A stretch of 64,000 nt of DNA from Palsa-461 sp036844945. GTDB lineage: Bacteria > Actinomycetota > Acidimicrobiia > Acidimicrobiales > RAAP-2. Positions within the stretch are counted from its first letter, which is position 1. Each line of letters starts with the position of its first letter. The DNA is taken from positions 62,001 through 126,000 of the forward strand of contig DAIUEV010000001.1 of assembly GCA_036844945.1 (NCBI GenBank), in the 5' to 3' direction. A model generated the notes under the pieces. The model had not been told where the DNA came from and did no database searches. It saw only the letters and a program-made list of their open reading frames with translations. The translations under genes were made by a program, and so were the position numbers. Positions 16,131 to 25,147 of the stretch are shown piece after piece.

Positions 16131-18092
16131 ATGAGGTCACAGAGCGGTCCGGCGCCTTGGCGCCAGTGGGCGAACCCCATTCCGGTCGCGAGCTCCGCGA
16201 CGAGCGCGCCGCTGGGCTCGCACGCCCCGGTGCAGAACCGGCTCTTCCCGAAGACCAGGTCCTGGTTCGCGCTGGACGCCCCGCTCGCGCTCCTGAGCCC
16301 GTTGTCGGTGCTGCGGATGATGTTCGCCCTGGCCGCCGTGACCTGGACGTTGGCCGCCGTGCTCTGGTCCTCGTCGGACAACCGGACCTGGGTGGTCGTC
16401 GGCCTCAGCGGCTCGGCCCTCGCCGTGTGGGTGGCGCTCTTGGAGGTGCGCCGGATCACCGTTGCATGGTGCTCGGCGTTGGTGGCTCTCTGGATCGCCC
16501 AGGTGTCGGTCCTCGTCTGGAACGGCGCGGGGAGCGGCCCAGCCGCCGCCGCGGCCTTCTACGTGCCGGTCGCGGTCTTCGTGGCGCTGTTCTTCCGGTT
16601 CCGATGGGTCGTGGTCTGCCAGGTGGCCATCGCGTTGTCGCTCCTGAGCGTGCGGTTCAGCGCACTCGGCGCGGCCCGCTCCCTCTTCGCCGCCGTCGTG
16701 GGGTCGGTGTGCCTCTCCACTGCGCCACTGACCGTGCTGCTCTTCAACAAGTCGATCCGGCGGCTCGGCACGGTCGACCCCGAGACCGGGTTGCCCAACG
16801 GGCTCGGGATGGCCCGGCGGCTCGAGGGCCGTGATCCCGCGTCGGCCGCCGTTGTGGTGGCCGTCCTCGTGCGGGGGATCGACAGCGCCCGCGAGGCGCT
16901 CGGCTACCAGGCGGGGACAGAGCTCCTTCGAAGGGCCATCGAGGATGCCGGCCAGGTGCTCCCCCCGAACGCGACGATCGGTCGGACCGACGCCGACGAG
17001 CTGGTCGTCGTCGAGGAGCTCGACGGAGAGCCGGTCGGACCGCCGTCGTCCGAGGCTCCGCCGTCGGTGACGGCGACCGCTGCACGCATCGTCTCGGCCA
17101 TCGAGCGAGCGGTCGGCGCCGGTCGCTACGCCGTCGACGGGGTGGAGGTCACGCTTCGCACCCACGCCGGGATCTCCGTCGCCCCATGGGACGGCGTGGA
17201 CGCGAGCGAGCTGCTGCGCCGGGCGTCGCTGAGTGCCCGCCAGGCCCTTGCCGAAGGTGCGAACGCGGTGACGTGGCGGGGGGACGGACGCACGCTGACC
17301 GCCGAGAACCTCGCGATGCTGGCCGACCTGGGCGCGGCGGCGGAACGGGGTGAGCTGGCCGTCGTCTTCCAACCTCAGATCCGCGCGCGAAGCGGCGCCG
17401 TCGTCGGGGCCGAGGCACTGCTCCGGTGGCACAGCCCCACCCGGGGCGACGTCTCGCCGGGGGTCTTCATCCCGTTGGCCGAACGGATCGGCCTCATCAA
17501 CCGCCTCACCGAATGGATCCTCCCCGAGGCGCTCGATGTCCAGGCGGACTGGCGTCGACGGGGGCTCGACATCACGACCTCGGTCAACCTGTCGCCGATC
17601 ACACTCGGGCGCGCCGACCTCGCCGAGTGGGTGCTGCACGAGCTCGAGGTGCGCGGGCTTCCCCCGTCGTGCCTCACCCTTGAGATCACCGAGACCGCCG
17701 TGGCCGACCTCTCCCACGCGGTCGGTCGGCTCGGCCCGCTGCGCGACCGAGGAGTGCGGATCGCCATCGACGACTTCGGCAGCGGGTATACGTCGTTGTC
17801 AGCGCTGCCCGAGCTGCCCCTGGACGAGCTCAAGGTGGACCAGCAGTTCGTCCGGCGCTCGGAGACCTCCGCCCACGACCTCGTCATCGTGCGGACGGTC
17901 TCGGAGCTGGCGAGCCGCCTCGGGCTTGCGGCGGTCGCCGAGGGGGTGGAGACCTCCGAGTTGGCCGACCATATGGCCGAGCTGGGCTACGACGTGCTCC
18001 AGGGCTACTTCCTCGCCCGACCGATGGCGGCCGAGGAGGTCGTCGAGGCGGTCGAGCGGGGAGCGCGGGTCGCCCACCTGGCCGGGTCCTGA
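16131..18092 (+). CDS. Membrane-bound GGDEF-EAL protein, probable c-di-GMP phosphodiesterase
   Basis: The 653-residue protein has six or so hydrophobic segments (about residues 60-205), then a GGDEF-like domain (about 215-385) and an EAL domain (about 395-650). The GGDEF signature is replaced by GRTDADEL near residue 284, so diguanylate cyclase activity is unlikely. The EAL domain keeps GAEALLRW (near 425), VNLSP, LEITET, the loop DDFGSGYTSL (near 545), KVD and AEGVET, so it should hydrolyse c-di-GMP. The start could be GTG at 16125 or ATG at 16131; the ATG was preferred. The degenerate GGDEF may serve as a GTP sensor, as in related proteins. Confidence 0.85.
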   Translation: MRSQSGPAPWRQWANPIPVASSATSAPLGSHAPVQNRLFPKTRSWFALDAPLALLSPLSVLRMMFALAAVTWTLAAVLWSSSDNRTWVVVGLSGSALAVWVALLEVRRITVAWCSALVALWIAQVSVLVWNGAGSGPAAAAAFYVPVAVFVALFFRFRWVVVCQVAIALSLLSVRFSALGAARSLFAAVVGSVCLSTAPLTVLLFNKSIRRLGTVDPETGLPNGLGMARRLEGRDPASAAVVVAVLVRGIDSAREALGYQAGTELLRRAIEDAGQVLPPNATIGRTDADELVVVEELDGEPVGPPSSEAPPSVTATAARIVSAIERAVGAGRYAVDGVEVTLRTHAGISVAPWDGVDASELLRRASLSARQALAEGANAVTWRGDGRTLTAENLAMLADLGAAAERGELAVVFQPQIRARSGAVVGAEALLRWHSPTRGDVSPGVFIPLAERIGLINRLTEWILPEALDVQADWRRRGLDITTSVNLSPITLGRADLAEWVLHELEVRGLPPSCLTLEITETAVADLSHAVGRLGPLRDRGVRIAIDDFGSGYTSLSALPELPLDELKVDQQFVRRSETSAHDLVIVRTVSELASRLGLAAVAEGVETSELADHMAELGYDVLQGYFLARPMAAEEVVEAVERGARVAHLAGS

Positions 18093-18286
18093 GCCGAGGG
18101 ACGCGAGCGCTCGGCACGGGCGCCGTTTCGCGGGCCCGTTGCGAAAGCCCAGCCCCGAGCATGAAGATCGCGTGACGCGGGTAACCACCAGGTGGCGACA
18201 GTTACGGTTGGGAGAACCCCGCTGTGGGGGGCGGGCAGGAGAGGTCCGGGCGGGTGCAGACGGGCCGCGACGTCAAGGAGTGGCGG

Positions 18287-20089
18287 ATGGGACGGTTGAG
18301 CAGGTTTCGAAGGATCGCCGCGGTCGTCTTCGCGACGGGGGCGATCGGAGCGGTCCTGAGCGCGGCGGCATCGAGCCCGAGCAGCGGAGCGACCAAGATC
18401 CAGGGCGGCACGGTCACCTTCGCCGAACCGCCGGGGGCCGCACCCAACTACATCTTCCCGTTCGACCCGACGACCAGCGCCTCGGTCGACAACGCCTCGC
18501 AGTTCCAGCAGCTCATGTGGCGGCCGCTCAACTGGTTCGGCACCGGCGAGACCGCCATGAAGATCGACAACAGCCTGACGCTCTACTCGTCGGTGACCTA
18601 CTCCAACAACGCCCAGACGGTCACCGTGAAGCTGAAGCCGTACAAGTGGTCCGATGGTCAGCCCGTGACCAGCCGGGACGTCGAGTTCGCCTTCAACCTC
18701 TACAAGTACAACAAGGCGCAGTGGAGCCAGTACTCGCCGGGCGAGTTCCCCGACAACGTCTCGACGATCGCCACGCCTGACGCGAGCACGGTCGTGTTCA
18801 CCCTGACCCATGCGGTCAATCAGACCTGGTTTACCGACAACCAGCTCGGGCTCATCACGCCCATGCCCCAGCACGCCTGGGACGAGACCGCCGCGGCAGG
18901 GCCGATTGGTGACTTCGACACGTCGGCGGCCGGCGCGGTGGCGGTGTTCAACTTCCTGAACGCCCAGGCCCAGGACCTCAGCAGCTACGCGACGAACCCG
19001 CTGTGGCAGGTGGTGGACGGGCCGTGGAAGCTCTCCGCCTTCACCTCGCAGGGTGACGCCACGTTCGTCCCGAACCCCCTGTACTCGGGTCCGGTGAAGC
19101 CAACGATCTCCAAGTTCGAGGAGCTCCCCTTCACCGACAATGCCGCCGAGGTCAACGTCCTTCGCTCCGGTAACAGCATCGACATCGGGTACCTCCCGCT
19201 ATCGGACCTCGGGCAGAAGAAGGCGCTGGCCGCCGAGGGCTACTCGCTCGTCCCCTGGAACAACCTCGGGGTCGACTACGCCATCTACAACCTGACCAGC
19301 CCGAAGGTGGGCAAGATCCTGTCCCAGCTCTACGTCCGCCAGGCGATCCAGCACACCGAGAACCAGCCCGAGATCGTCCAGGACATCTACAAGGGCTACG
19401 GGCACGAGACCTACGGCCCGGTCCCGCTCGTCCCGACCAACAACCTGGTCTCGTCGTTCGAGCGGACCAACCCCTACCCGTTCAGCATCTCGGCCGCCAC
19501 CTCGCTGCTCTCCAGCCACGGCTGGAAGATCAACGCGGGCGGCGCGGACGTCTGCGAGAAGGGGGGCGCGGGAGCGGGGCACTGCGGGGCTGGCATCGCC
19601 AAGGGCACCCCGCTGAACATCCAGCTGCTCTACGCCTCGGGGAGCGAGGACCTCACCCGTGAGGTCGAGACCATCCAGTCGTCGGCCAGCCAGGCCGGGA
19701 TCAAGCTGACCCTCAAGTCCCAGCCGTTCAACGACGTGGTCTCCACGGTCGACCCCTGTCCTTCGTCGTGCAACTGGCAGATGGGTCTGTATGGCGGGAT
19801 CAGCTACAGCACGCTGCCGACCGGCGACGGCCTGTTCCTCCCGGGGGCGGCGCTCAACGCCGGCAGCTACAGCGACCCGACCAACACGAAGAACATCGAG
19901 GCGACCCTCAACAACAACAGCCCCAGCGTGTTCTTCACCTACGAGAACTACCTGGCCAAGCAGCTCCCGTGGCTGTGGATGCCGACGCCGCCCTACCAGC
20001 TGACCATGATCAAGACGAACTTGAAGGGCGTGGCCCCGCAGAACGGGTATCTGGGTCTCACCCCGGAGAACTACTACTTCACGAAGTAG
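18287..20089 (+). CDS. Peptide/nickel-type ABC transporter substrate-binding protein (SBP family 5)
   Basis: This 600-residue exported protein has an N-terminal signal (MGRLSRFRRIAAVVFATGAIGAVLSAAA) without a clear lipobox Cys. It has the family 5 core, including LTLYSSVTYSNNAQTVTVKLKPYKWSDGQPVTSRDVEFAF cut here into its key parts: YKWSDG, TSRDVEFAFNL, and the late VRQAIQHTENQPEIV. It would bind oligopeptides or similar ligands outside the membrane. The ATG at 18287 has AAGGAG 6 bases upstream; an open extension to 18224 lacks a good ribosome site. Genes for two permeases follow after a 116-base gap with a strong hairpin, which suggests higher expression of this protein than of the permeases. 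Confidence 0.87.
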   Translation: MGRLSRFRRIAAVVFATGAIGAVLSAAASSPSSGATKIQGGTVTFAEPPGAAPNYIFPFDPTTSASVDNASQFQQLMWRPLNWFGTGETAMKIDNSLTLYSSVTYSNNAQTVTVKLKPYKWSDGQPVTSRDVEFAFNLYKYNKAQWSQYSPGEFPDNVSTIATPDASTVVFTLTHAVNQTWFTDNQLGLITPMPQHAWDETAAAGPIGDFDTSAAGAVAVFNFLNAQAQDLSSYATNPLWQVVDGPWKLSAFTSQGDATFVPNPLYSGPVKPTISKFEELPFTDNAAEVNVLRSGNSIDIGYLPLSDLGQKKALAAEGYSLVPWNNLGVDYAIYNLTSPKVGKILSQLYVRQAIQHTENQPEIVQDIYKGYGHETYGPVPLVPTNNLVSSFERTNPYPFSISAATSLLSSHGWKINAGGADVCEKGGAGAGHCGAGIAKGTPLNIQLLYASGSEDLTREVETIQSSASQAGIKLTLKSQPFNDVVSTVDPCPSSCNWQMGLYGGISYSTLPTGDGLFLPGAALNAGSYSDPTNTKNIEATLNNNSPSVFFTYENYLAKQLPWLWMPTPPYQLTMIKTNLKGVAPQNGYLGLTPENYYFTK

Positions 20090-20144
20090 GCCGGGCGACA
20101 CCGAGCGTTCGTGCCGGCCTCGTCTCGGTCGGACCGGGAGTCGG

Positions 20145-20180
20145 CCGTCGCCCCTGACGCCGCGGCGTCGGGGGCGACGG
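20145..20180 (+). promoter_or_regulatory. Long intercistronic hairpin between binding protein and permease genes
   Basis: CCGTCGCCCCTGACGCCG is followed at once by CGGCGTCGGGGGCGACGG; the two 18-base arms pair at every position, with one G-U pair. This gives a stem of about 16 pairs and a 4-base loop. No T-run follows, so full termination is uncertain. Position between the binding-protein gene and the first permease is where ABC operons often place a partial terminator or mRNA-stabilising stem. Confidence 0.65.
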
Positions 20181-20205
20181 CGTACCCTGCGCCGGGAGGC
20201 GTGGG

Positions 20206-21159
20206 GTGATCGGCTTTCTCGTACGTCGGGTCCTGCAGTCGATCGTGGTCGTCTTCGGCGTCCTCGTGGTCACCTTCGTCCTCGTCCACCTCCTGCCCGG
20301 GAACCCGGCCAAGGCGGAGCTGGGGCCGAAGGCCACCCCCGTCGCCATCGCGGCGTTCGACCGTTTGAACGGGCTGAACCATCCGATGATCGAGCAGTTC
20401 TGGCTGTACGTCAGTCGCGTCGCCCGGGGGAACCTCGGTTTCTCCTACGTCCAGAACCAGAGCGTCGGGTCGCTCGTCGGACAGAACGTGCCGAAGGACG
20501 CGATCCTGATCGTCGCCTCGACGCTCATCGCCCTCGTGATCGCGCTGCCGCTCGGGATCCTCCAGGCGGTCCGGCGCAACTCGGTCACCGACTACGTCCT
20601 GACCGGGCTCTCGTTCATCTTCTATTCGACCCCGACCTTCCTCCTCGGCATCCTCGCCATCGCCCTCTTGTCGATCCAGTTCCACGTCTTCCCGGCCGAG
20701 GCGCCGCAGACATCGAGCGCACTCGCGATCCTCGAGCAGCCCCGGGCGCTCTTCCTGCCGGTGATGACGCTGGCGCTGCTGACGATCGCCCAGTTCAGCC
20801 GGTACATGCGGTCGTCCTCGATCGAGAACCTGGCCCAGGATTACATCCGCACGGCCCGGGCCAAGGGGCTCTCGGAACGCCTGGTGGTCTGGCGCCACCT
20901 TCTCCGCAACTGCCTGATCCCCATCGTCACGCTCCTCGGCCTGTCGCTGCCCGGGATCGTGGCCGGCGCCCTGCTCACCGAGACGGTCTTCAACTTCCCC
21001 GGCATGGGCCTCGTGTTCTACAAGGCCGCCGTCGACCAGGACTACGCGATCCTGCTCGGCTTCACCATCTTCATCGGGGTGGCGACGGTGATCGGGAACC
21101 TGCTCGCCGACGTCACCTACGGGTTGCTCGACCCGCGGATTCGGGTGGGGCCGAGCTGA
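20206..21159 (+). CDS. Peptide ABC transporter permease (OppB/DppB type)
   Basis: The 317-residue integral membrane protein begins IGFLVRRVLQSIVVVFGVLVVTFVLVHLLPGNP, the OppB/DppB hallmark, here quoted as RRVLQS and LLPGNP. It has six membrane segments and the ATPase-coupling EAA loop near residue 210 (DYIRTARAKGLSERLVVWRH). The GTG start has GGGAGG at a fair distance upstream. Its stop overlaps the start of the next permease by one base (TGATG). It works with the binding protein upstream and the second permease. The matching ATPase gene lies on the opposite strand. Confidence 0.9.
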   Translation: MIGFLVRRVLQSIVVVFGVLVVTFVLVHLLPGNPAKAELGPKATPVAIAAFDRLNGLNHPMIEQFWLYVSRVARGNLGFSYVQNQSVGSLVGQNVPKDAILIVASTLIALVIALPLGILQAVRRNSVTDYVLTGLSFIFYSTPTFLLGILAIALLSIQFHVFPAEAPQTSSALAILEQPRALFLPVMTLALLTIAQFSRYMRSSSIENLAQDYIRTARAKGLSERLVVWRHLLRNCLIPIVTLLGLSLPGIVAGALLTETVFNFPGMGLVFYKAAVDQDYAILLGFTIFIGVATVIGNLLADVTYGLLDPRIRVGPS

Positions 21160-22121
21160 TGGTGTCCATCCGTCGCTCGCCGTCCCCGTTCCTGTCTCCG
21201 GGCGCCGCCGACGAGCTCGGCGCCCGTACCGGCGCCCCGATCGGACCGGAGGGCGGCGACGTCACGGTGGCCCCCCGGGGATTGTGGCGTCCCATCGTGG
21301 ACGTCTTCGTGCAGAACAAGCTCGCGACCGTCGGACTCGGGATCGTCGTCGTGATCACCTTGTTCTGCTTCTTGGGGCCGGTCTTCTACCACACCAACCA
21401 GGTGACCACGAACCTCGTGGTCTCGGACCAGGCTCCGGGCGCACAGCACCTCCTCGGAACCGACGACGTCGGATACGACATGGTGGGCCGTCTCATGCTG
21501 GGCGGGCAGAGCTCGCTCGAGGTGGGCCTCGGGGTGGCGCTCATCGGCACCGTCATCGGCACGCTGTGGGGCGCCATCGCCGGGGACATCGGCGGGGTCG
21601 TCGACGCGGTGATGATGCGGATCGTCGACGCGCTGCTGTCGCTGCCCGGCCTCGTCGTCCTCATCATCCTGGGCGCGATCTTCCAGCCGACCGAGTGGCT
21701 GCTCATCCTCATCCTCTCGCTGCTCAGCTGGCTCGTCCCCGCCCGCCTGGTCAGGGGCGAGACCCTGGCGCTGCGGGCCCGCGAGTTCGTGCAGGCGTCG
21801 AAGGCGATGGGCGCGAAGCGGAGTCACACGATGATCCGGCACCTCATGCCGAACTCGATCAGCGTGATCGTGGTGAACGCCACGTTCCAGATCGCCGACG
21901 CGATCCTCATCCTCTCGGCGCTGAGCTTCCTTGGCCTCGGCCTGCCACCGCCCGCCGCCACCTGGGGCGGGATCCTGAGCAACGGCCTCAACTACCTCTA
22001 CGACGGCTACTGGTGGCAGGTGTACCCGGTGGCCATCCTCATCATCATCACCGTCGTCGCGTTCAACTTCATCGGCGACGCGCTCCGCGACTCCTTCGAC
22101 GTCCGGCTGCAGCGATTCTGA
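21159..22121 (+). CDS. Peptide ABC transporter permease (OppC/DppC type)
   Basis: This 320-residue permease has a 45-residue hydrophilic N-terminal tail, longer than usual, then the OppC-type first helix, the motif HLLGTDDVGYDMVGRLM (cut: LLGTDDVGYD), and the EAA loop REFVQASKAMGAKRSHTMIRH near residue 210. Five or six membrane segments are evident. The start is coupled to the stop of the OppB-type gene. It ends 13 bases before the stop of the convergent OppDF ATPase, which is transcribed the other way. Confidence 0.9.
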   Translation: MVSIRRSPSPFLSPGAADELGARTGAPIGPEGGDVTVAPRGLWRPIVDVFVQNKLATVGLGIVVVITLFCFLGPVFYHTNQVTTNLVVSDQAPGAQHLLGTDDVGYDMVGRLMLGGQSSLEVGLGVALIGTVIGTLWGAIAGDIGGVVDAVMMRIVDALLSLPGLVVLIILGAIFQPTEWLLILILSLLSWLVPARLVRGETLALRAREFVQASKAMGAKRSHTMIRHLMPNSISVIVVNATFQIADAILILSALSFLGLGLPPPAATWGGILSNGLNYLYDGYWWQVYPVAILIIITVVAFNFIGDALRDSFDVRLQRF

Positions 22122-22134
22122 GCCGGCGCGGTGA

Positions 22135-24207
22135 TCAGAGGGCCGGGGCCGAGTCCCGCCGCGACACCGCCACCCGGACCGGCGTCTCGAGGGGGAAGTG
22201 GCAGGCGGCGACGTGGCCGTCGGAGAACTGCGACAGGCCCGGCTCCTCCTCGGCACAGCGCGGTTCGGCCCTCGGACAGCGGGTCCGGAACCGGCATCCC
22301 GACGGCGGGTTGACGGCCGAGGGGAGGTCGCCGCGCACGGCCACCGGGCGCCGGGCCCCCACCTCGGCGACGGGCACCGCATCGAGGAGGCCGCGGGTGT
22401 AGGGGTGGGCCGGGTGGGAGTACACGGCGCGCGCCGGCCCCAGCTCGACGAGCTTGCCGAGGTACATGACCCCGATCGTGTCGGCCATGTACCGGATCAC
22501 CGACAGGTCGTGGGAGATCATGAGGTAGGTCATGCCGTGCCGGGCCTGCAGGTCCTTCATCAGGTTGAGGATCTGGGCCTGGATCGAGACGTCGAGGGCC
22601 GAGACCGGCTCGTCGGCCACCACCAGCTTCGGCTCGAGGGCGATCGCCCGGGCGAGGCCGATCCGCTGGCGCTGGCCGCCGGAGAACTCGTGCGGGTAGC
22701 GCTCGGCGGAGCTCTGGGCCAGGCCGACCTCGTCGAGGAGCTGGAGGACCCGCCGGCGCTGGTAGTCGGGGCTGCCGATGCCCTGGACCTTGAGCGGCTC
22801 CCGGATGATCGGCCCCACCCGCATGCGCGGGTCGAGGGAGGCGTAGGGGTCCTGGAACATCATCTGGTAGTCCCGCCGGCTGCTCCGGGCCTGGGCGCCC
22901 CGAAGGGTGTGGATGTCGGCCTCCTCGAAGAAGACATGGCCCGCCGTCGGCCGCTCGAGGCCCACCATCAGCCGACCGACCGTGGTCTTGCCGCAGCCCG
23001 ACTCGCCGACCAGGCCGAAGGTCTCGCCCTTCTTGATCGTGAGCGTCACGTCGGAGACCGCGTGGATCTGGCCGATGGTGCGGCGGAAGACCGCGCCGGC
23101 GAGCACCGGGAACTCCTTCACCATGTCCTCGACGCGGACGAGCTCGAGGGCGCGCTCGAGGCCCCGGGCACGCTCGGCGGCGACCTCGGGCTGCGCGGCC
23201 GCCCGGATCGCCTCGAGGGGTCGCTCGACCGGATGGAAGCACGCGAAGCGATGCGGGGAACCCTCGCTGGCGGCCTCGGTCAGCCCCGGCTCCTCGGACC
23301 GGCAGAGGTCGGTGGCGTATCGGCATCGCGGGGCGAATCGGCAGCTCGTGATCGGCTGCGAGAGATCGGGCGGGAGCCCCGGGATGTGGACGAGGCGGAC
23401 GGAGGGGTCCTGCTCGAGATTGGGCACCGAGGCGAGCAGGGCTTCGGAGTACGGGTGGCGCATCGCGCTGAACAGTTCGCCGGTCTCGGCCTCCTCGGCC
23501 GCCTTGCCCGCGTACATGACCACGACCCGGTCGGTCCGACCGGCGATCACGCCCATGTCGTGGGTGATGAGCAGGACCGCCATGTTGAGTTCGCGACGGA
23601 GCCCGTCGATGAGGTCGAGGATCTGGGCCTGAATGGTGACGTCGAGAGCGGTCGTCGGTTCGTCGGCGATCAGCAGCCTCGGCTCGCAGGCGAGCGCCAT
23701 CGCGATCATGACCCGCTGGCGGAGGCCGCCCGAGAGCTCGTGGGGATACTGGCCGAGGCGCTCCTCGGGGCGCGGCATCTCGACGAGCCGCAGCACCTCG
23801 AGGGCCCGCGCCCGGGCCTCGTGCCGGCCGACCTTGCGGTGGAGGCGCACGCCCTCGGCGATCTGGCGCCCGATCGTCATCGTCGGATTGAGCGAGGTCA
23901 TCGGCTCCTGGGGGATGAGCGCCACCTCGTTGCCGCGCACCCGCTGCATCTGGCGTTCGGTCAGTGGGGCGAGATCGCGTCCGAGCAGTCGAACCGAGCC
24001 CGACGCGATACGGCCGTTGCCCGGGAGGAGCCGCATGATGGAGAACCCGACGGTGCTCTTCCCACAGCCCGATTCGCCGACCATGCCGACGCACTCGCCG
24101 TCGCCGATGGCGAACGAGATCCCGTCGACGGCCCGGACCCTGGCGTCGCGGAGGCGGAACTCGGTGTGCAGGTCGTCGATCTCGAGAACGGTGTCGATCC
24201 AGGTCAC
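22135..24207 (-). CDS. Fused OppD-OppF ABC transporter ATPase
   Basis: The 690-residue protein holds two complete nucleotide-binding domains. Domain 1 (about 1-330) has GESGCGKST, LSGGLRQRV and LLIADEPTTALD. Domain 2 (about 365-690) has GESGCGKTT, FSGGQRQRIGLA and LVVADEPVSALD. Each ends with an OppD/F-type C-terminal cysteine motif (CRFAPRCRYATDLC and CRFRTRCPRAEPRC), which in relatives may bind an Fe-S cluster. It should power the adjacent permeases. It is unusual in being convergent to them rather than in one operon. The GTG at 24207 begins at the family N-terminus; the longer open frame overlaps the divergent gene. Confidence 0.9.
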   Translation of the reverse strand: MTWIDTVLEIDDLHTEFRLRDARVRAVDGISFAIGDGECVGMVGESGCGKSTVGFSIMRLLPGNGRIASGSVRLLGRDLAPLTERQMQRVRGNEVALIPQEPMTSLNPTMTIGRQIAEGVRLHRKVGRHEARARALEVLRLVEMPRPEERLGQYPHELSGGLRQRVMIAMALACEPRLLIADEPTTALDVTIQAQILDLIDGLRRELNMAVLLITHDMGVIAGRTDRVVVMYAGKAAEEAETGELFSAMRHPYSEALLASVPNLEQDPSVRLVHIPGLPPDLSQPITSCRFAPRCRYATDLCRSEEPGLTEAASEGSPHRFACFHPVERPLEAIRAAAQPEVAAERARGLERALELVRVEDMVKEFPVLAGAVFRRTIGQIHAVSDVTLTIKKGETFGLVGESGCGKTTVGRLMVGLERPTAGHVFFEEADIHTLRGAQARSSRRDYQMMFQDPYASLDPRMRVGPIIREPLKVQGIGSPDYQRRRVLQLLDEVGLAQSSAERYPHEFSGGQRQRIGLARAIALEPKLVVADEPVSALDVSIQAQILNLMKDLQARHGMTYLMISHDLSVIRYMADTIGVMYLGKLVELGPARAVYSHPAHPYTRGLLDAVPVAEVGARRPVAVRGDLPSAVNPPSGCRFRTRCPRAEPRCAEEEPGLSQFSDGHVAACHFPLETPVRVAVSRRDSAPAL

Positions 24208-24302
24208 ACTACCGGGAGCCCCTGGTGGCGACCCCCGGGGCCGGCCCGTCCGCTCGGTACGATGAGCCCTCCGGCGCCGCCCGCTCCGGTGCCCTCCGAC
24301 CG

Positions 24303-25085
24303 ATGTCGCCACCGACCGCCGCCGACGACGCCCTCCTCCAAAGGGTGCTCGAGCCGGTGCGGCGGACCGGGCGCGAGCTGGCCGACGAGGTGGTGCCGGT
24401 GGGGTCGGGTTGGCTCCTTCGCACGCCGTCGCTCCCTTGGGTGTGGTCGCTGAACCAGCTCCACCTCACCGGGCCCACCACCCTGGCCGAGGCCGCCGCG
24501 TTGGCCGACGAGCACCAGCGGGCGATGCCGTTTCGCCACCTCACGATCGAGGATGACCCGAGCGACGGCGAGCTCGAGCGCGCGTTCCGCGCCGCGGGCT
24601 GGAACGCCGACCGGGAGGTGTACATGGTGCTCGGGGTCGCCCCCGCCCCGCGCGACGCGGGGAAGATCGTGGATCTCGACGAGGAGCAGGCGACGGCCCT
24701 CCTGCGGACGTGGATCGTCGAGGAGCACCCCGACATCGGTGCACGGGGCGAACAGCTCGTCGAGGCGGCGCGCCGGGAGGCGGAGCTCTGGGGCGAGCGG
24801 TGCTTCGGGATCCTCGCCGACGACGGCACCCCCGAGTCGATCACCAAGCTGCGTCGGGACGGGTCGATCGCCTGGGTGGAGGACGTGTACACCGCCCCGG
24901 AGGCCCGGGGCCGGGGGAACGCCCGCGCGCTCGTGACCCACGTCTGCGCACTGGCGGCCCGCGACCAGCCCGACCTGACCTTCCTCATCGCCGACGACAA
25001 CGACTGGCCGAAGGAGCTCTACGCGAGCGTGGGCTTCCGCCCGGTCGGCCGCACCCACACCTTTCACCTGGATCTGGGCGTCTGA
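24303..25085 (+). CDS. GNAT-family N-acetyltransferase
   Basis: This 260-residue protein ends in a GNAT domain. WVEDVYTAPEARGRGNARALVTHV (near residue 190) gives the acetyl-CoA pyrophosphate loop R-G-x-G-N-A with its preceding beta-4 strand, and YASVGFRPVGRTHTF is the last strand. The N-terminal 120 residues appear to be a second, degenerate GNAT-like half (MPFRHLTIEDD...LERAFRAAGW), so the protein is probably a tandem fold. The ATG at 24303 was chosen; a GTG at 24225 is an alternative that adds 26 residues of low-complexity sequence. The substrate is unknown. It is divergent from the OppDF gene. Confidence 0.8.
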   Translation: MSPPTAADDALLQRVLEPVRRTGRELADEVVPVGSGWLLRTPSLPWVWSLNQLHLTGPTTLAEAAALADEHQRAMPFRHLTIEDDPSDGELERAFRAAGWNADREVYMVLGVAPAPRDAGKIVDLDEEQATALLRTWIVEEHPDIGARGEQLVEAARREAELWGERCFGILADDGTPESITKLRRDGSIAWVEDVYTAPEARGRGNARALVTHVCALAARDQPDLTFLIADDNDWPKELYASVGFRPVGRTHTFHLDLGV

Positions 25086-25147
25086 GAGAGGGGCGGGACC
25101 GCACCCCGACCGGGCTTTCGGCCGCTCCGCCAGTACCGTCGGCCCCG

